A stretch of 64,000 bases of DNA, from positions 1,302,001 through 1,366,000 of the forward strand of contig OZ252227.1 of NCBI GenBank assembly GCA_965249175.1, written 5' to 3'. Numbering within the stretch: position 1 is the stretch's first letter; each line of letters begins with the position of its first letter. Source of the DNA: CAZYFH01 sp965249175. Its GTDB lineage: Bacteria > Acidobacteriota > Vicinamibacteria > Vicinamibacterales > UBA8438. Below the pieces are notes generated by a model. It was given only the letters and a program-made list of their open reading frames with translations, ran no database searches and had not been told where the DNA came from. A program made the translations under genes and the position numbers. This document shows, in pieces, positions 18,470 through 27,630 of this stretch.

Positions 18470-21370
18470 CTAGAACCGAAACAACCGGGTGAACTTGACG
18501 ACGAAGGCGCGGTTCTCGAGAAACGGCGTGCCGCGGAGTGACGTGTCGCGCTGGTCGTTGTAGACCACGAACAGCTCGCTGCCCGGCTGATACTCCCAGC
18601 GGAGCCGGAGGTTGGTGCTGAGCGAGTTGCCGGCCGAGTTGTACTGCACCAGCCCGCCGAAGAACATCCGGGGCGTGAACGTGTAGGTCACGCGGCTTTG
18701 CACGAGCGTCGCCGTGAACTTCCCCTCAGGCAAGCTGATCCGATTGACCGCGATGCTCGGCTCAAACGAGAACTGCGGCGTGATCTCGATCCGGCCTCGC
18801 CGGTAGCCGTACGCCGTGATGTCCCCGTTGAAGAACCCGCCGCGTTGGATAGAGACGGTGCCCGAGAAGCGACGTTGCGTCCCCATCGAGTACGAGGCGA
18901 AGAAGTCCTGGAACGCGTACCCACCGACCGGGATCGTGACGTCGGACGCGATGGGAAACGGCTGCACCAGCAACTCGTAGTTGTCCTGGACGTCGAACCC
19001 GATCCGGTCACTGTTCTCGAACTCGGTGCTGAAGCGCGCCTGGGCGATGCGCGTTTCGACCTGACCCGCGCCGTTCTCGATATAGTCGAGGCTCCCTCCG
19101 AAGGTGAGTTGCCGCACCGATCGAATCGAGCGCGGCCGGGGGCTGTACTGGCCCGTGGTGAACGTGCGCCGAAAGTCGTCGCGTCGCAGGAAGCCGATCT
19201 CAGGGTTGAAGTTGTCGCCCACGAGCAGGTGGTCGACCTGGAAGGCATACAGATCGCCGGTGTAGGTGAACACCCCCTGGTAGCTGGCGTCGTCGTCGTC
19301 GAGGCCGGGGGTGGCCGTGCGGGCGAAGTACCCATTGAAGTTGACGTTCTCGTAGAAGGAGAAGGCGGCGTCGACGCCATACGCTTCATTCGATCCCGGC
19401 CCCGTTGTCGACACCGACCGGCCGGTGAAGATCCCGCCGATGGTGCTGCGCCGCAGGATGTCTCGTTTGACCCGCAGAACCGTGAAGTTGGTCGAGAGCG
19501 CGCCGACGCTCGGGGCGTTGTCGGTCTGGATGTTCAATGCGCCGAGGCTGAACTTGCCCGCCTTGCCGGTGAGGCGGCCACCGGTCAGGATCGGCACCGT
19601 CTGCCCCTGTTCGAGCCCGATCCGCCGGCTGAAGAAGATCGTTGGGACGTCGCCCCCGCCGGAGAATCCACCCCCACCGGGTCGCCGCGTCCCGCCGCCG
19701 CCGCCGCCGCCGCCGAAGCGCGCGCCGCGGCCAAAATCAAACGTGCCACGGCTCTCGAGGAAGAACTCGCGTTTCTCCGGAAAGAACAGGCTGAAGCGCG
19801 TCAGGTTCACCTGCTGCTCGTCGACCTCGACTTGAGCGAAATCAGTGTTGTAGGTCACGTCGGCCGTGAGGTTTTGGGTCAGGCCGTATTTGATATCGAA
19901 GCCGACATCTCCGTCGCCGTCGTTCGAGACGAGCGGGACCGCGTTGACGTCGGTGGCCAGCGAGCCGATCGCGTACGGTTTGACCTCGAATCTCCGGCTG
20001 CCCGGCGGCACCTCGACGCCGGTCAGCGTGCCGGCCGCCGAGATACGCATCTCGCCGGGGACGGACTGAATGGGAACCGGTGTGAGAAACGTCGATTCTG
20101 ACTTTCGGCGAATGCGTCGCGCGAACTGCAGCCCCCACACCTGCGACGCCCCCTGCGGAAAACGGAGCGACTTGAAGGGGATCTCCATCTCGATCGTCCA
20201 TCCGCCGGCGAAACGCCCGGTCCGGACATCCCAGATCGGATTCCAGTCGAGGTTGGGATTCCCCTCATCGGTGATCTCGAAATCGAGAAAGCCACCGATC
20301 GCGTTCGCCGTGAAGGCTACGCCGTTGCGCCGATCGTAGAAGGTGTCCAACACCACGCTGAAGAAATCGTTATTGACGATCTGGAATGAGTCGCGCTGCA
20401 TCTCGTTGGCGATCAGCAGGTGGGGCGCAGAGTCCCACAGGCGTGCTGATACATAGAGGCGCTCGGTGTCGAAGAAGACCCACGCCTCGGTATCTTCCGT
20501 CGAGGCCGCGCCCTCATCGGGGACTTGCTGGATGAACCCGTCGACCGGCGGCACCGTCTCGTAGACACCTTCGTCGAGCGTGCCGTCCAGTCGCAGCGGT
20601 TCGGTGAGCCGGACCGCCCGGACGGTCGCGCGTCCCGTCGCATCGCGAGTGAGTGTCTCGGGCGCAACCGGAGGCGGGGGCCCGTCGATGATCGCGGCGG
20701 GTGCCGCCGCAAGGGCACCCCCGGGCCTCCCGGCGACCGGCTCGCCTCTAGGCGCGGACGAGAGCGCCTCGTCGGCAGGCTCGCGGGCGCGTGGCTCGCG
20801 CGCCCCGCGCGCGGCCACGGCGGCACGGCCCCCGTCGGTGACCTCCCGCCGAAGCTCGGCGGCGAGCCGGTCTTGCAGCACGAAGAGCTCCGCCACCGCA
20901 CCATCGACGATCGCCGTGTGCACCACCCGGCCGGTCGCCACCTCCACGACGCGCGCGGTAATCCGTATCCGCTCGCGCAGCCGCTGGTAGCCACCATCGA
21001 TCACCCATCGTGCGCCGAGGAGACGGCCCGCGATTACCTCTTGCTCCGCCGTTGCTCCAACGTCGCCGCCATCCTTGCGCAGCGATTCGAGCGCGCCGGT
21101 GACCGCCTGGCGCCCCACCACCGCCACACCGCCCGCACCGTCCAATTCAGCCGCGAGCGTCTCGGCGATGCCGACGCCGATCCAGTCATCCGCCGCTGCC
21201 GCGCTGATGTTCGAGAAGACGGCGATGGCAACTCGGTCAGCCGCGTGGGGCGCCACCACTGATTGCGCCGCGTGGACGGGTCGCGGTGTGTGAAAGCTGG
21301 ACGCGTTGTCGCGCGCACACGGCGCAGCGGTCGTCACGGAGAGCAGGAGAATCGACGCGGGGATGATCAC
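18470..21370 (-). CDS. DUF5916 outer-membrane protein with N-terminal TolB/FlgO-like domain
   Basis: A 966-aa envelope protein. After the signal peptide, residues about 45-185 resemble a TolB/CsgG/FlgO-type domain (VAIAVFSNISA, then VIDGGYQRLRERIRITARVVEV). Next is a carbohydrate-binding family 9-like domain (RLDGTLDEGVYETVPPVDGF, ANAIGGFLDFEIT). The C-terminal half is a DUF5916 beta-barrel (FFPEKREFFLESRGTFDFG) ending in Phe (RLFRF), the usual outer-membrane signal. A poly-Gly stretch interrupts an extracellular loop. GTG 21370 is chosen because the signal peptide starts there. It is convergent with the quinoprotein and divergent from the serine hydrolase. Confidence 0.85.
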   Translation of the reverse strand: MIIPASILLLSVTTAAPCARDNASSFHTPRPVHAAQSVVAPHAADRVAIAVFSNISAAAADDWIGVGIAETLAAELDGAGGVAVVGRQAVTGALESLRKDGGDVGATAEQEVIAGRLLGARWVIDGGYQRLRERIRITARVVEVATGRVVHTAIVDGAVAELFVLQDRLAAELRREVTDGGRAAVAARGAREPRAREPADEALSSAPRGEPVAGRPGGALAAAPAAIIDGPPPPVAPETLTRDATGRATVRAVRLTEPLRLDGTLDEGVYETVPPVDGFIQQVPDEGAASTEDTEAWVFFDTERLYVSARLWDSAPHLLIANEMQRDSFQIVNNDFFSVVLDTFYDRRNGVAFTANAIGGFLDFEITDEGNPNLDWNPIWDVRTGRFAGGWTIEMEIPFKSLRFPQGASQVWGLQFARRIRRKSESTFLTPVPIQSVPGEMRISAAGTLTGVEVPPGSRRFEVKPYAIGSLATDVNAVPLVSNDGDGDVGFDIKYGLTQNLTADVTYNTDFAQVEVDEQQVNLTRFSLFFPEKREFFLESRGTFDFGRGARFGGGGGGGGTRRPGGGGFSGGGDVPTIFFSRRIGLEQGQTVPILTGGRLTGKAGKFSLGALNIQTDNAPSVGALSTNFTVLRVKRDILRRSTIGGIFTGRSVSTTGPGSNEAYGVDAAFSFYENVNFNGYFARTATPGLDDDDASYQGVFTYTGDLYAFQVDHLLVGDNFNPEIGFLRRDDFRRTFTTGQYSPRPRSIRSVRQLTFGGSLDYIENGAGQVETRIAQARFSTEFENSDRIGFDVQDNYELLVQPFPIASDVTIPVGGYAFQDFFASYSMGTQRRFSGTVSIQRGGFFNGDITAYGYRRGRIEITPQFSFEPSIAVNRISLPEGKFTATLVQSRVTYTFTPRMFFGGLVQYNSAGNSLSTNLRLRWEYQPGSELFVVYNDQRDTSLRGTPFLENRAFVVKFTRLFRF
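19692..19715. repeat. Trinucleotide (CCG)8 repeat encoding poly-Gly
   Basis: Eight CCG units on plus encode a Gly8 run on minus within the barrel part of the DUF5916 protein. It is flanked by further Gly-rich sequence (RRPGGGGFSGGGD), so it probably enlarges a flexible surface loop. Confidence 0.85.
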
Positions 21371-21512
21371 GCGGTTGCCACGAAGCTTACTGCAGGGTGT
21401 TAACCGGAGGGCGAGTGGTTCGCCTCCGCCACGGCTGCGCGCATCCCGGACGGGAACCGCGGTCAACCGCAGTGGACGGGGCACGACGGAGAACGACCAC
21501 CGTCGTCTGTAC

Positions 21513-21531
21513 TATACTGGCGGTCAGGAGG
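21513..21531 (+). promoter_or_regulatory. Candidate -10 and ribosome-binding site of the serine hydrolase
   Basis: TATACT (21513-21518) is followed by AGGAGG (21526-21531) and ATG 21538. The leader would be only about 13 nt. No -35 matching TTGACA is present at the expected distance. Confidence 0.4.
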
Positions 21532-21537
21532 CGCACG

Positions 21538-22875
21538 ATGCAGACATCGAGGAGCCGGCGGCGAGTGTGGGCGGCGACGACGGCGGCGCTCGTGGGCCTC
21601 GCGGCGGCGGGGCTCGTCGTGCCGTCGATGCGGGCGGCCGAGGACGTGGTGGTCGTCGAGCCAGAATCGGTTGGCATGTCGTCCACGCGGCTGACGCGGA
21701 TCGACGCCTTCATTCAGGACTACATCGATACCGACCAGATCGCCGGTGCCGTCACGCTGGTGGCGCGCCAGGGTAAGGTCGTCCATTTCGAGGCGCAGGG
21801 GTGGAGAGACAAGGAAAACAACGCCCCGATGACGCGCGACACGATCTTCGAGATGTACTCGATGACCAAGCCGATCGTATCGTCGGCGCTCATGATGCTC
21901 TTCGAAGAGGGCCGCTTCCTCTTGGATGACCCGATCGCGAAATGGCTCCCCGAGTACGCGGACCACACGGTCCGTCTCGTTGACGACGGCGTCCGCGCCC
22001 GCACCGTGCCGGAGGCTCGCCCCGTCACCGTGCGCCACGTGCTGACGCACACATCGGGGTTGACGCTCAATCCGAACGGCCGGGGGCTCAGCGCGGAGCA
22101 GGTCAATTACGTCACCAACCATGGCAAGGGGTGGCCGACGCTGCAGCAGCAGGTGGCGCACGCCGCGGTCATCCCCGGAGCGTTCCATCCGGGCGACGAG
22201 TGGCAATACGGCTCCTCGACGGATTACGTCGCCGTCCTGGTCGAGAAGATCTCCGGGATGTCGCTCGATGTGTTCCTCGGAGAGCGGATCTTCGAGCCGC
22301 TCGGCATGACCGACACGCATTACTACGTGCCACGCGACAAGATGGCCCGGGTGGCCGCGGTGTATCGGCCCGACGAGAACGGCAAGATCGAGCTGGCGCG
22401 CGCCCCGGAGTATCGCGAGCCGACCCAGGTCTTCCGCGGCGTGTCTGGGTTGAACTCCACCGCGGCCGATTACATCCGCTTCGCGCAGATGATCGCGAAT
22501 GGCGGTGAGCTCGACGGTGCCCGGCTGCTCGGGCGGATGACCGTCGACAACATGATCACGAACCATATCGGGTCGGGCAAATCGGTCTACGTGCGTGGCG
22601 GCGGGTATGGGTTCGGGCTTGGCTTCGGCGTGCTCACGAACCCGGCCGAGTCACTCGACGCGCTGTCGCCGGGCAGCTACACCTGGGGTGGTGCGGCCGG
22701 GACGCTGTATTGGGCGGACCCGGTGGAGGACCTCGTCGGGATCCTGCTGATTCAGATCCGCCCCTACAACCACATCAACATCCGGCCGATGTTCTCGAAC
22801 GTGGTGACGCAGGCGGTCGTCGACAGCCTTGCCGACCAGCGACCCAAGATCCTGGGCTATGCGACCCCGCACTAG
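21538..22875 (+). CDS. Exported beta-lactamase-family serine hydrolase
   Basis: A 445-aa class C beta-lactamase/esterase-fold protein. The signal peptide ends near MRAAED (about residue 35). The nucleophile motif SxxK is SMTK in EMYSMTKPIVSS, the second motif is YGS in EWQYGSSTDYVAV, and the third is a Gly-rich strand WGGAAGTLYW in place of the usual KTG. HVLTHTSGL is also diagnostic. Members hydrolyse esters or D-amino-acid peptides rather than antibiotics in most cases. ATG 21538 follows a perfect AGGAGG. It is divergent from the DUF5916 gene. Confidence 0.9.
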   Translation: MQTSRSRRRVWAATTAALVGLAAAGLVVPSMRAAEDVVVVEPESVGMSSTRLTRIDAFIQDYIDTDQIAGAVTLVARQGKVVHFEAQGWRDKENNAPMTRDTIFEMYSMTKPIVSSALMMLFEEGRFLLDDPIAKWLPEYADHTVRLVDDGVRARTVPEARPVTVRHVLTHTSGLTLNPNGRGLSAEQVNYVTNHGKGWPTLQQQVAHAAVIPGAFHPGDEWQYGSSTDYVAVLVEKISGMSLDVFLGERIFEPLGMTDTHYYVPRDKMARVAAVYRPDENGKIELARAPEYREPTQVFRGVSGLNSTAADYIRFAQMIANGGELDGARLLGRMTVDNMITNHIGSGKSVYVRGGGYGFGLGFGVLTNPAESLDALSPGSYTWGGAAGTLYWADPVEDLVGILLIQIRPYNHINIRPMFSNVVTQAVVDSLADQRPKILGYATPH

Positions 22876-22946
22876 CTCAGGGCTGTCGGGGCGTGGCCGG
22901 TCCACGCGTGCGCGGGCGCAGTCGAAAGACGGGACGAAGGGCGACA

Positions 22947-23781
22947 CTACCGCGTGCGGCCGTAGCGGGTCTTGAGGTCGGCGGCGAGGCGATCGGCCTG
23001 CTCTGCTTCCAGCTGCATCGCCTGCGCGTCCGTCGAGAGATCCGTCAACGCCCTGGCATCGCCGTCTTGCATGCCGCGCCGGACTTTCTCCATCAGCTGC
23101 ACCCCGGCCTGCATCAGACGCAGCGTCGTCTCGTGATAGTCGCGCGCCTGTGATGGTACCGACATCTGACGCATCCGTGACAGATTGGTCTGTTGCGTGC
23201 GCGCGATCTCATCGAACGACGACCAGTTGCCGCTCGCGCCCTCGGCCACGATGGCCGTCGCCATCTGCTCAGGGTCGCTCATGCCGCCGCCGCCACCCAT
23301 CGTGTCGATCGCCAGGAAATAGCCTCTGAGTGCGTCGCGTGTCGCCGCATCGGCTGAGGCGGGAGCCTCACTCGGGGGTCGCCGCGGGCGGCGCGGGGAA
23401 CGGGGCGTATCGGGGTGATGCCGGCTCTCCGCTCGCGGGTTCGATGACGAGCGTTGCGTCAGGGGCAGGATCGCCGCCGGCCCCGATCCCTCGACCCACC
23501 AGAAACCCGATGGTGGCCAGCGAGATCATCAGCGCGCCGACGAGCGCGGCGAGCAGCGTCCGGGAGATCTCGATGCGTGGGGCCGACGATGCTGGCGGCG
23601 CGTCGTAGACGGTGACGTCGGGAGCCACCGGAGCGTCCGGAGCGTCCAGAGACTCCGGAGCCGCCGCAAGCGTGTCGGGCACCGGCTCCGGCTCCGGCTC
23701 GAGCCCATCGTCCTCCACGGGCTCCGGGCGCTCCACCCTCGGCGGCGGCGGCACCGGGACCGGTCTCCGCTTTGGCGCCAC
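22947..23781 (-). CDS. Membrane-anchored Pro-rich protein of unknown function (frameshifted)
   Basis: Two frames join into a 277-aa protein if one C is removed from the C5 run (GGGGG on plus, 23374-23378). The N-terminal 75 residues are Pro/Glu-rich (PVPVPPPP, EPEPEPVPD); one membrane helix follows (TLLAALVGALMISLATIGFLV), then a Pro/Ala linker and an alpha-helical outer domain (RDALRGYFLAIDTMGGGGG, ARALTDLSTDAQAMQLEAEQ). I do not recognise the family. GTG 23781 is chosen because TATAAT ends 9 nt upstream on the same strand. It is divergent from the M16 peptidase. Confidence 0.6.
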
Positions 23782-23790
23782 AATAGGATC

Positions 23791-23812
23791 ATTATACTGA
23801 GGGACCGGTCCC
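23791..23812. promoter_or_regulatory. Bidirectional -10 elements beside a 12-bp palindrome
   Basis: ATTATACT holds TATAAT on minus (23796-23791), 9 nt from GTG 23781, and TATACT on plus (23793-23798), 36 nt before ATG 23835. Next to it is the perfect palindrome GGGACCGGTCCC (23801-23812). It lies where a repressor could cover both promoters, so it may be an operator. Confidence 0.45.
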
Positions 23813-23834
23813 GACTTTCGAGCAGGAGCACGCG

Positions 23835-25190
23835 ATGCGATCCACCCACGGTCTCCGTTCTGGCATGCTGGCGACCGTCGCCCTCGTGGCGTCGGTCGCC
23901 ACGACGTCCACTCAGGACGGTGCACGGATTTTCCCGTTTCCGGTCAGCGTCTTCGAGCTCGACAACGGCCTCCGGGTGGTCGGGGTCGACTACGACAGTC
24001 CTGGCATCGTCGCGTACTACACGGTTGTGCGCACAGGTTCACGAAACGAGGTGGAACCGGGGTTCTCCGGGTACGCCCACTTCTTCGAGCACATGATGTT
24101 TCGGGGGACGGAGAAGTACCCGACCGATGCCTACGGCGCGGTCGTGCAGCGGATCGGCGCGGATGCCAACGCCTTCACCACCAGCGATTGGACCACGTAT
24201 TACATCGTCGCCAGTGCCGACGCGCTCGAGACGATCATGGACCTCGAGTCCGACCGGTTTCGTCATCTGCAGTACTCCGAGGAGGACTTCAAGACCGAGG
24301 CGGGTGCCATCCTGGGCGAGTACAACCTCAACTTCTCGAATCCGGTCTCGCTTCTGCGGGAGAAGCTGCACGACCTCGCCTACACCACCCACCCGTACAA
24401 GCACACGACGATCGGCCTGCTGGACGACATCCAGGAGATGCCGAACCATTACGACTACAGTCTGGAGTTCTACGACCGGTACTACCGGCCCGAGAACTGC
24501 ATCGTCGTCGTGGTGGGCGATTTCGACCAGGCGGCGCTCGAGCGGCTGGCTCGCGAGTACTACAGCGAGTGGGTACGCGGCGACTTCGTGCCTGCTATTC
24601 CCACGGAGCCTCCGCAGACCGAAGAGCGGACGGCGCGCATTACCTGGCCGAATCCGACGCTGCCGTTCCTGACGATTGGCTATCACGCGCCCGCGTTTTC
24701 TGACGCGGGGATCGACATGCCCGCGCTCGACGTCTTCTCGCAACTGCTGTTCTCGCAGACCTCACCGCTGTTTCGCAAACTGTATCTGGAGGAACAGATC
24801 GTCGACGCAATTCAGGGCGGCGCGGTCGACAGCCGCGATGCGCCGCTGTTCACCATCACCGCACGCGTCACCGACTCGACCCGCACGGATGAGGTGCGCG
24901 CCGAGATTCTCGCCGAGATCGAGCGGATGAAGACCGAGCCGGTGGACACCGCCGTTCTCGCAAACACCAAGTCCCACATGCGCTACGCCTTTGCCATGGG
25001 GCTGGACAACCCATCGAGTATCGCGCAGACACTCGGCCACTACGTGCAGCTGACGGGCGATCCGGAGACGGTGAATCGTGTCTATGAGCTATACGACGCA
25101 GTGTCACCTGACGACATCCTGAGAGTCGCGAACACCTATTTCAGCGACACGAACCGCACCACGGTCGTGCTGACCCAGGAGGGGCAGTGA
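23835..25190 (+). CDS. M16 zinc metallopeptidase (catalytic subunit)
   Basis: A 451-aa exported pitrilysin/processing-peptidase homolog. The signal peptide ends near STQDG. The inverted zinc motif HxxEH is HFFEH at residues 82-86, and the downstream Glu ligand is in EDFKTEAGAILGEY. The length is that of one M16 half, so it probably works with the next gene. Bacterial two-gene M16 systems pair a catalytic subunit with a subunit lacking zinc ligands. ATG 23835 follows AGGAG. The stop TGA overlaps the next ATG (TGATG). Confidence 0.93.
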   Translation: MRSTHGLRSGMLATVALVASVATTSTQDGARIFPFPVSVFELDNGLRVVGVDYDSPGIVAYYTVVRTGSRNEVEPGFSGYAHFFEHMMFRGTEKYPTDAYGAVVQRIGADANAFTTSDWTTYYIVASADALETIMDLESDRFRHLQYSEEDFKTEAGAILGEYNLNFSNPVSLLREKLHDLAYTTHPYKHTTIGLLDDIQEMPNHYDYSLEFYDRYYRPENCIVVVVGDFDQAALERLAREYYSEWVRGDFVPAIPTEPPQTEERTARITWPNPTLPFLTIGYHAPAFSDAGIDMPALDVFSQLLFSQTSPLFRKLYLEEQIVDAIQGGAVDSRDAPLFTITARVTDSTRTDEVRAEILAEIERMKTEPVDTAVLANTKSHMRYAFAMGLDNPSSIAQTLGHYVQLTGDPETVNRVYELYDAVSPDDILRVANTYFSDTNRTTVVLTQEGQ

Positions 25191-26725
25191 TGGGGGTGGG
25201 CGGGCGCCGTCTTGTCGTGTGTCTTGTGACCGCGCTCGCGCTGGTCGCCATCGGCTGCGGCGGGGGAGGGGGTGCGGACCAGACGGCGATGGTGCAGGCC
25301 GTTGCGCTCCCGACTCCCAACTCGCCACTCGTCACGCTACGGATAGGCATTCGCACCGGGTCGGTCGATGATCCGGCAGGCAAGAACGGGCTCAACGCGC
25401 TCACGGCCCTCATGGTCGGGCAGGGCGGCACCGCATCGATGCCCTACGAGGCCGTCACCGAAGCGCTGTATCCGTGGTCGGCCACGATCGGCGCGCAGTT
25501 CGACAAGGAGATGACGGTCATCATCGGCGAGGTCCATCGCGATCACCTCGCACCGTTCTACGCCGTCTTTCGTGACCTCGTGACGTCGCCACGGTTCGAC
25601 CCGGCCGACTTCGAGCGGAACAGGGAGTTCCTGACGAACGCGGTCGTCTCGACGCTGCGCGGCAACGATGACGAGGAGCTCGGCAAACAGACGCTGAACA
25701 CGCTGCTCTACGAGGGCCACGGCTACGGGACACCGGAGCAGGGGACGGAGCGCGGCCTGGCCGCCATCACGCTCGAGGACGTGCGCGCGTTTCACGCCGC
25801 GCACTACACACAGGACAACCTCCTGATCGGGGTTGCGGGCGGCTATCCCGACGGCTTCGCGGCGGAGGTCGAGCGCGACCTGATCGAGGCGTTGCCGAAC
25901 GGCACGACCGCGACGCCGGCGCTGCAGGAGCCTCGGGCGCTGGACGGCATCGAGGTGCTGCTCGTCGAGAAGGACGCGATTGCCACCGCCATCTCCATCG
26001 GTTTCCCGGTCGCGGTGACCCGCGCGGACGATGACTTCTACGCGCTGATGGTGGCGAATTCGTACTTTGGCGAGCACCGGACGTTCAACGGCCTCTTGAT
26101 GAACAAGATGCGAGGGGATCGCGGGCTCAACTACGGCGACTATTCCTATGCCGAGAACTTCATTCAGGACGGCGGCAGCCGGTTTCCGATCCCGAACATC
26201 GCGCGCCGACAGCAGTTCTTCAGCATATGGATTCGCCCGGTGCCGCATCACAACGCGCACTTCGCTCTACGCCAGGCCATTCGGGAGCTTCACCGGCTCG
26301 TGGACGATGGGATGACGCCGGAGGCATTCGAGGCCTCGCGGGAGTTCCTGCTCAACTATTCCAAGCTCCACGTCCAGACCACGAGCCGGCGACTGGGCTA
26401 TTTACTCGATGCCCGCTTCTACGGCCGCGATAGTCTGGTCGACGAGGTCCAGCGCCGGCTGCCCGCCCTGACGGTGGACGACGTGAACGCCGCAATTCGC
26501 CGTTATCTGCAATACGACGACCTGGCGGTGGCCATCGTCACGACGGAGGCCGAGGCGTTTCGCGACCGTCTGCTCGCGAACGAGCCGTCGCCGCCGACCT
26601 ACAACGCCGCGATCACGGACGCCATTCGCGACGAGGATGCCGAGATCATGTCCTTCGAGCTGGCGATCAACCCCGACCGCGTGCGGGTGGTGCCGGTCGA
26701 GGAGATGTTCCGGGAAGCATCGTAG
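25190..26725 (+). CDS. M16 peptidase homolog without zinc motif (lipoprotein partner)
   Basis: A 511-aa lipoprotein with lipobox AIGC near residue 20, followed by Gly-rich sequence. It has the M16 fold (LRIGIRTGSVDDPAGKNGLNALT where catalytic members carry HxxEH) but lacks the HxxEH signature, so it should be non-catalytic. RGLNYGDYSYAEN is the conserved RGLxY-type element of the C-terminal half. It overlaps the catalytic gene by one base and has its own GGAGGGG site, so the two probably form a heterodimer at the membrane. Confidence 0.88.
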   Translation: MGVGGRRLVVCLVTALALVAIGCGGGGGADQTAMVQAVALPTPNSPLVTLRIGIRTGSVDDPAGKNGLNALTALMVGQGGTASMPYEAVTEALYPWSATIGAQFDKEMTVIIGEVHRDHLAPFYAVFRDLVTSPRFDPADFERNREFLTNAVVSTLRGNDDEELGKQTLNTLLYEGHGYGTPEQGTERGLAAITLEDVRAFHAAHYTQDNLLIGVAGGYPDGFAAEVERDLIEALPNGTTATPALQEPRALDGIEVLLVEKDAIATAISIGFPVAVTRADDDFYALMVANSYFGEHRTFNGLLMNKMRGDRGLNYGDYSYAENFIQDGGSRFPIPNIARRQQFFSIWIRPVPHHNAHFALRQAIRELHRLVDDGMTPEAFEASREFLLNYSKLHVQTTSRRLGYLLDARFYGRDSLVDEVQRRLPALTVDDVNAAIRRYLQYDDLAVAIVTTEAEAFRDRLLANEPSPPTYNAAITDAIRDEDAEIMSFELAINPDRVRVVPVEEMFREAS

Positions 26726-26740
26726 AATCGAGGAGATCCC

Positions 26741-27571
26741 ATGACCGCACATCGTTCAGTTGTTGCCGTCGCCGGTGTCGTCCTGCTGTCGTTGAGCGCC
26801 CTGATGGCCCAGGAGCCGGGCGGTACAGTCGCAGCGGATCCTCGGGTCGAGGGCCGCACGTACACCTTCGAGGCGACCGGCGCCGAGGTCCCCTACGCGA
26901 TCTTCGTGCCGTCGACGTACGACGCGACGCGCGAATGGCCGCTCATCGTCGGCCTCCACGGTCTGGGCCGGCCCTACGACTGGCTGATGAGCTACGACGG
27001 CTATGTCGACATGGCCGAGCGTGACGGCTACATCCTCGTGACGCCGAAGGGGTATCACCCGCGTGCGTGGTACGGCAGCCGCGGCCCGGGCGTCCCCCGG
27101 ATGCGCGCGGACGACGACGTCGGCGCGCTACCCGACGATCTGGGTGCGCTGGCCGAACAAGATGTGATGAACGTGCTGGCGATCGTGCTCGAGCAGTACA
27201 ACGTCGATGCCGACCGCATCTATCTGTGGGGCCATTCCATGGGCGGGGCGGGCACCTACCACCTGGCAGCGCGGTATCCGGATGTGTGGGCCGCGCTCGG
27301 TGTCGCCGCGCCGGCGCCGTCGGTCAGCCCCGACCAGCTGCGCGAGTTCCGCCACATCCCCATCATCGCGCTTCAGGGCGACGAGGACCGGCTGGTCGTG
27401 CCGATGCGCCGCTGGGTGGCGATGATGGAAACGCTCGGCATGGAGCACGTCTACGTCGAGATCGCGGGCGGGGACCACTCCCGCTTCATCAACAGCAACG
27501 CCGACACGTTGTCGAAGCTCTTCTCGTTCTTCAACATCGTTCGGAAGAATCAGCGCCCCGAGACGAACTAG
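26741..27571 (+). CDS. Exported alpha/beta hydrolase (PHB depolymerase/esterase-like)
   Basis: A 276-aa secreted hydrolase; signal peptide to about residue 24 (LMAQE). The oxyanion strand is GLHGLGRPYDW, the nucleophile elbow GHSMGGAG, the acid residue is in GDEDRLVVP, and the His is in GGDHSRF. These fit the esterase_phb/phospholipase-carboxylesterase group. GAGGAG precedes ATG 26741, and the TAG stop of the M16 partner forms part of a TAGAAT hexamer 12 nt before the start, so it may be co-transcribed or have its own short-leader promoter. Confidence 0.88.
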   Translation: MTAHRSVVAVAGVVLLSLSALMAQEPGGTVAADPRVEGRTYTFEATGAEVPYAIFVPSTYDATREWPLIVGLHGLGRPYDWLMSYDGYVDMAERDGYILVTPKGYHPRAWYGSRGPGVPRMRADDDVGALPDDLGALAEQDVMNVLAIVLEQYNVDADRIYLWGHSMGGAGTYHLAARYPDVWAALGVAAPAPSVSPDQLREFRHIPIIALQGDEDRLVVPMRRWVAMMETLGMEHVYVEIAGGDHSRFINSNADTLSKLFSFFNIVRKNQRPETN

Positions 27572-27630
27572 CCGCTCAATGTCGTAGCGGACCCGCAGTA
27601 CCCGGCCACCCGCCTGGACGCGGGGTCTAA

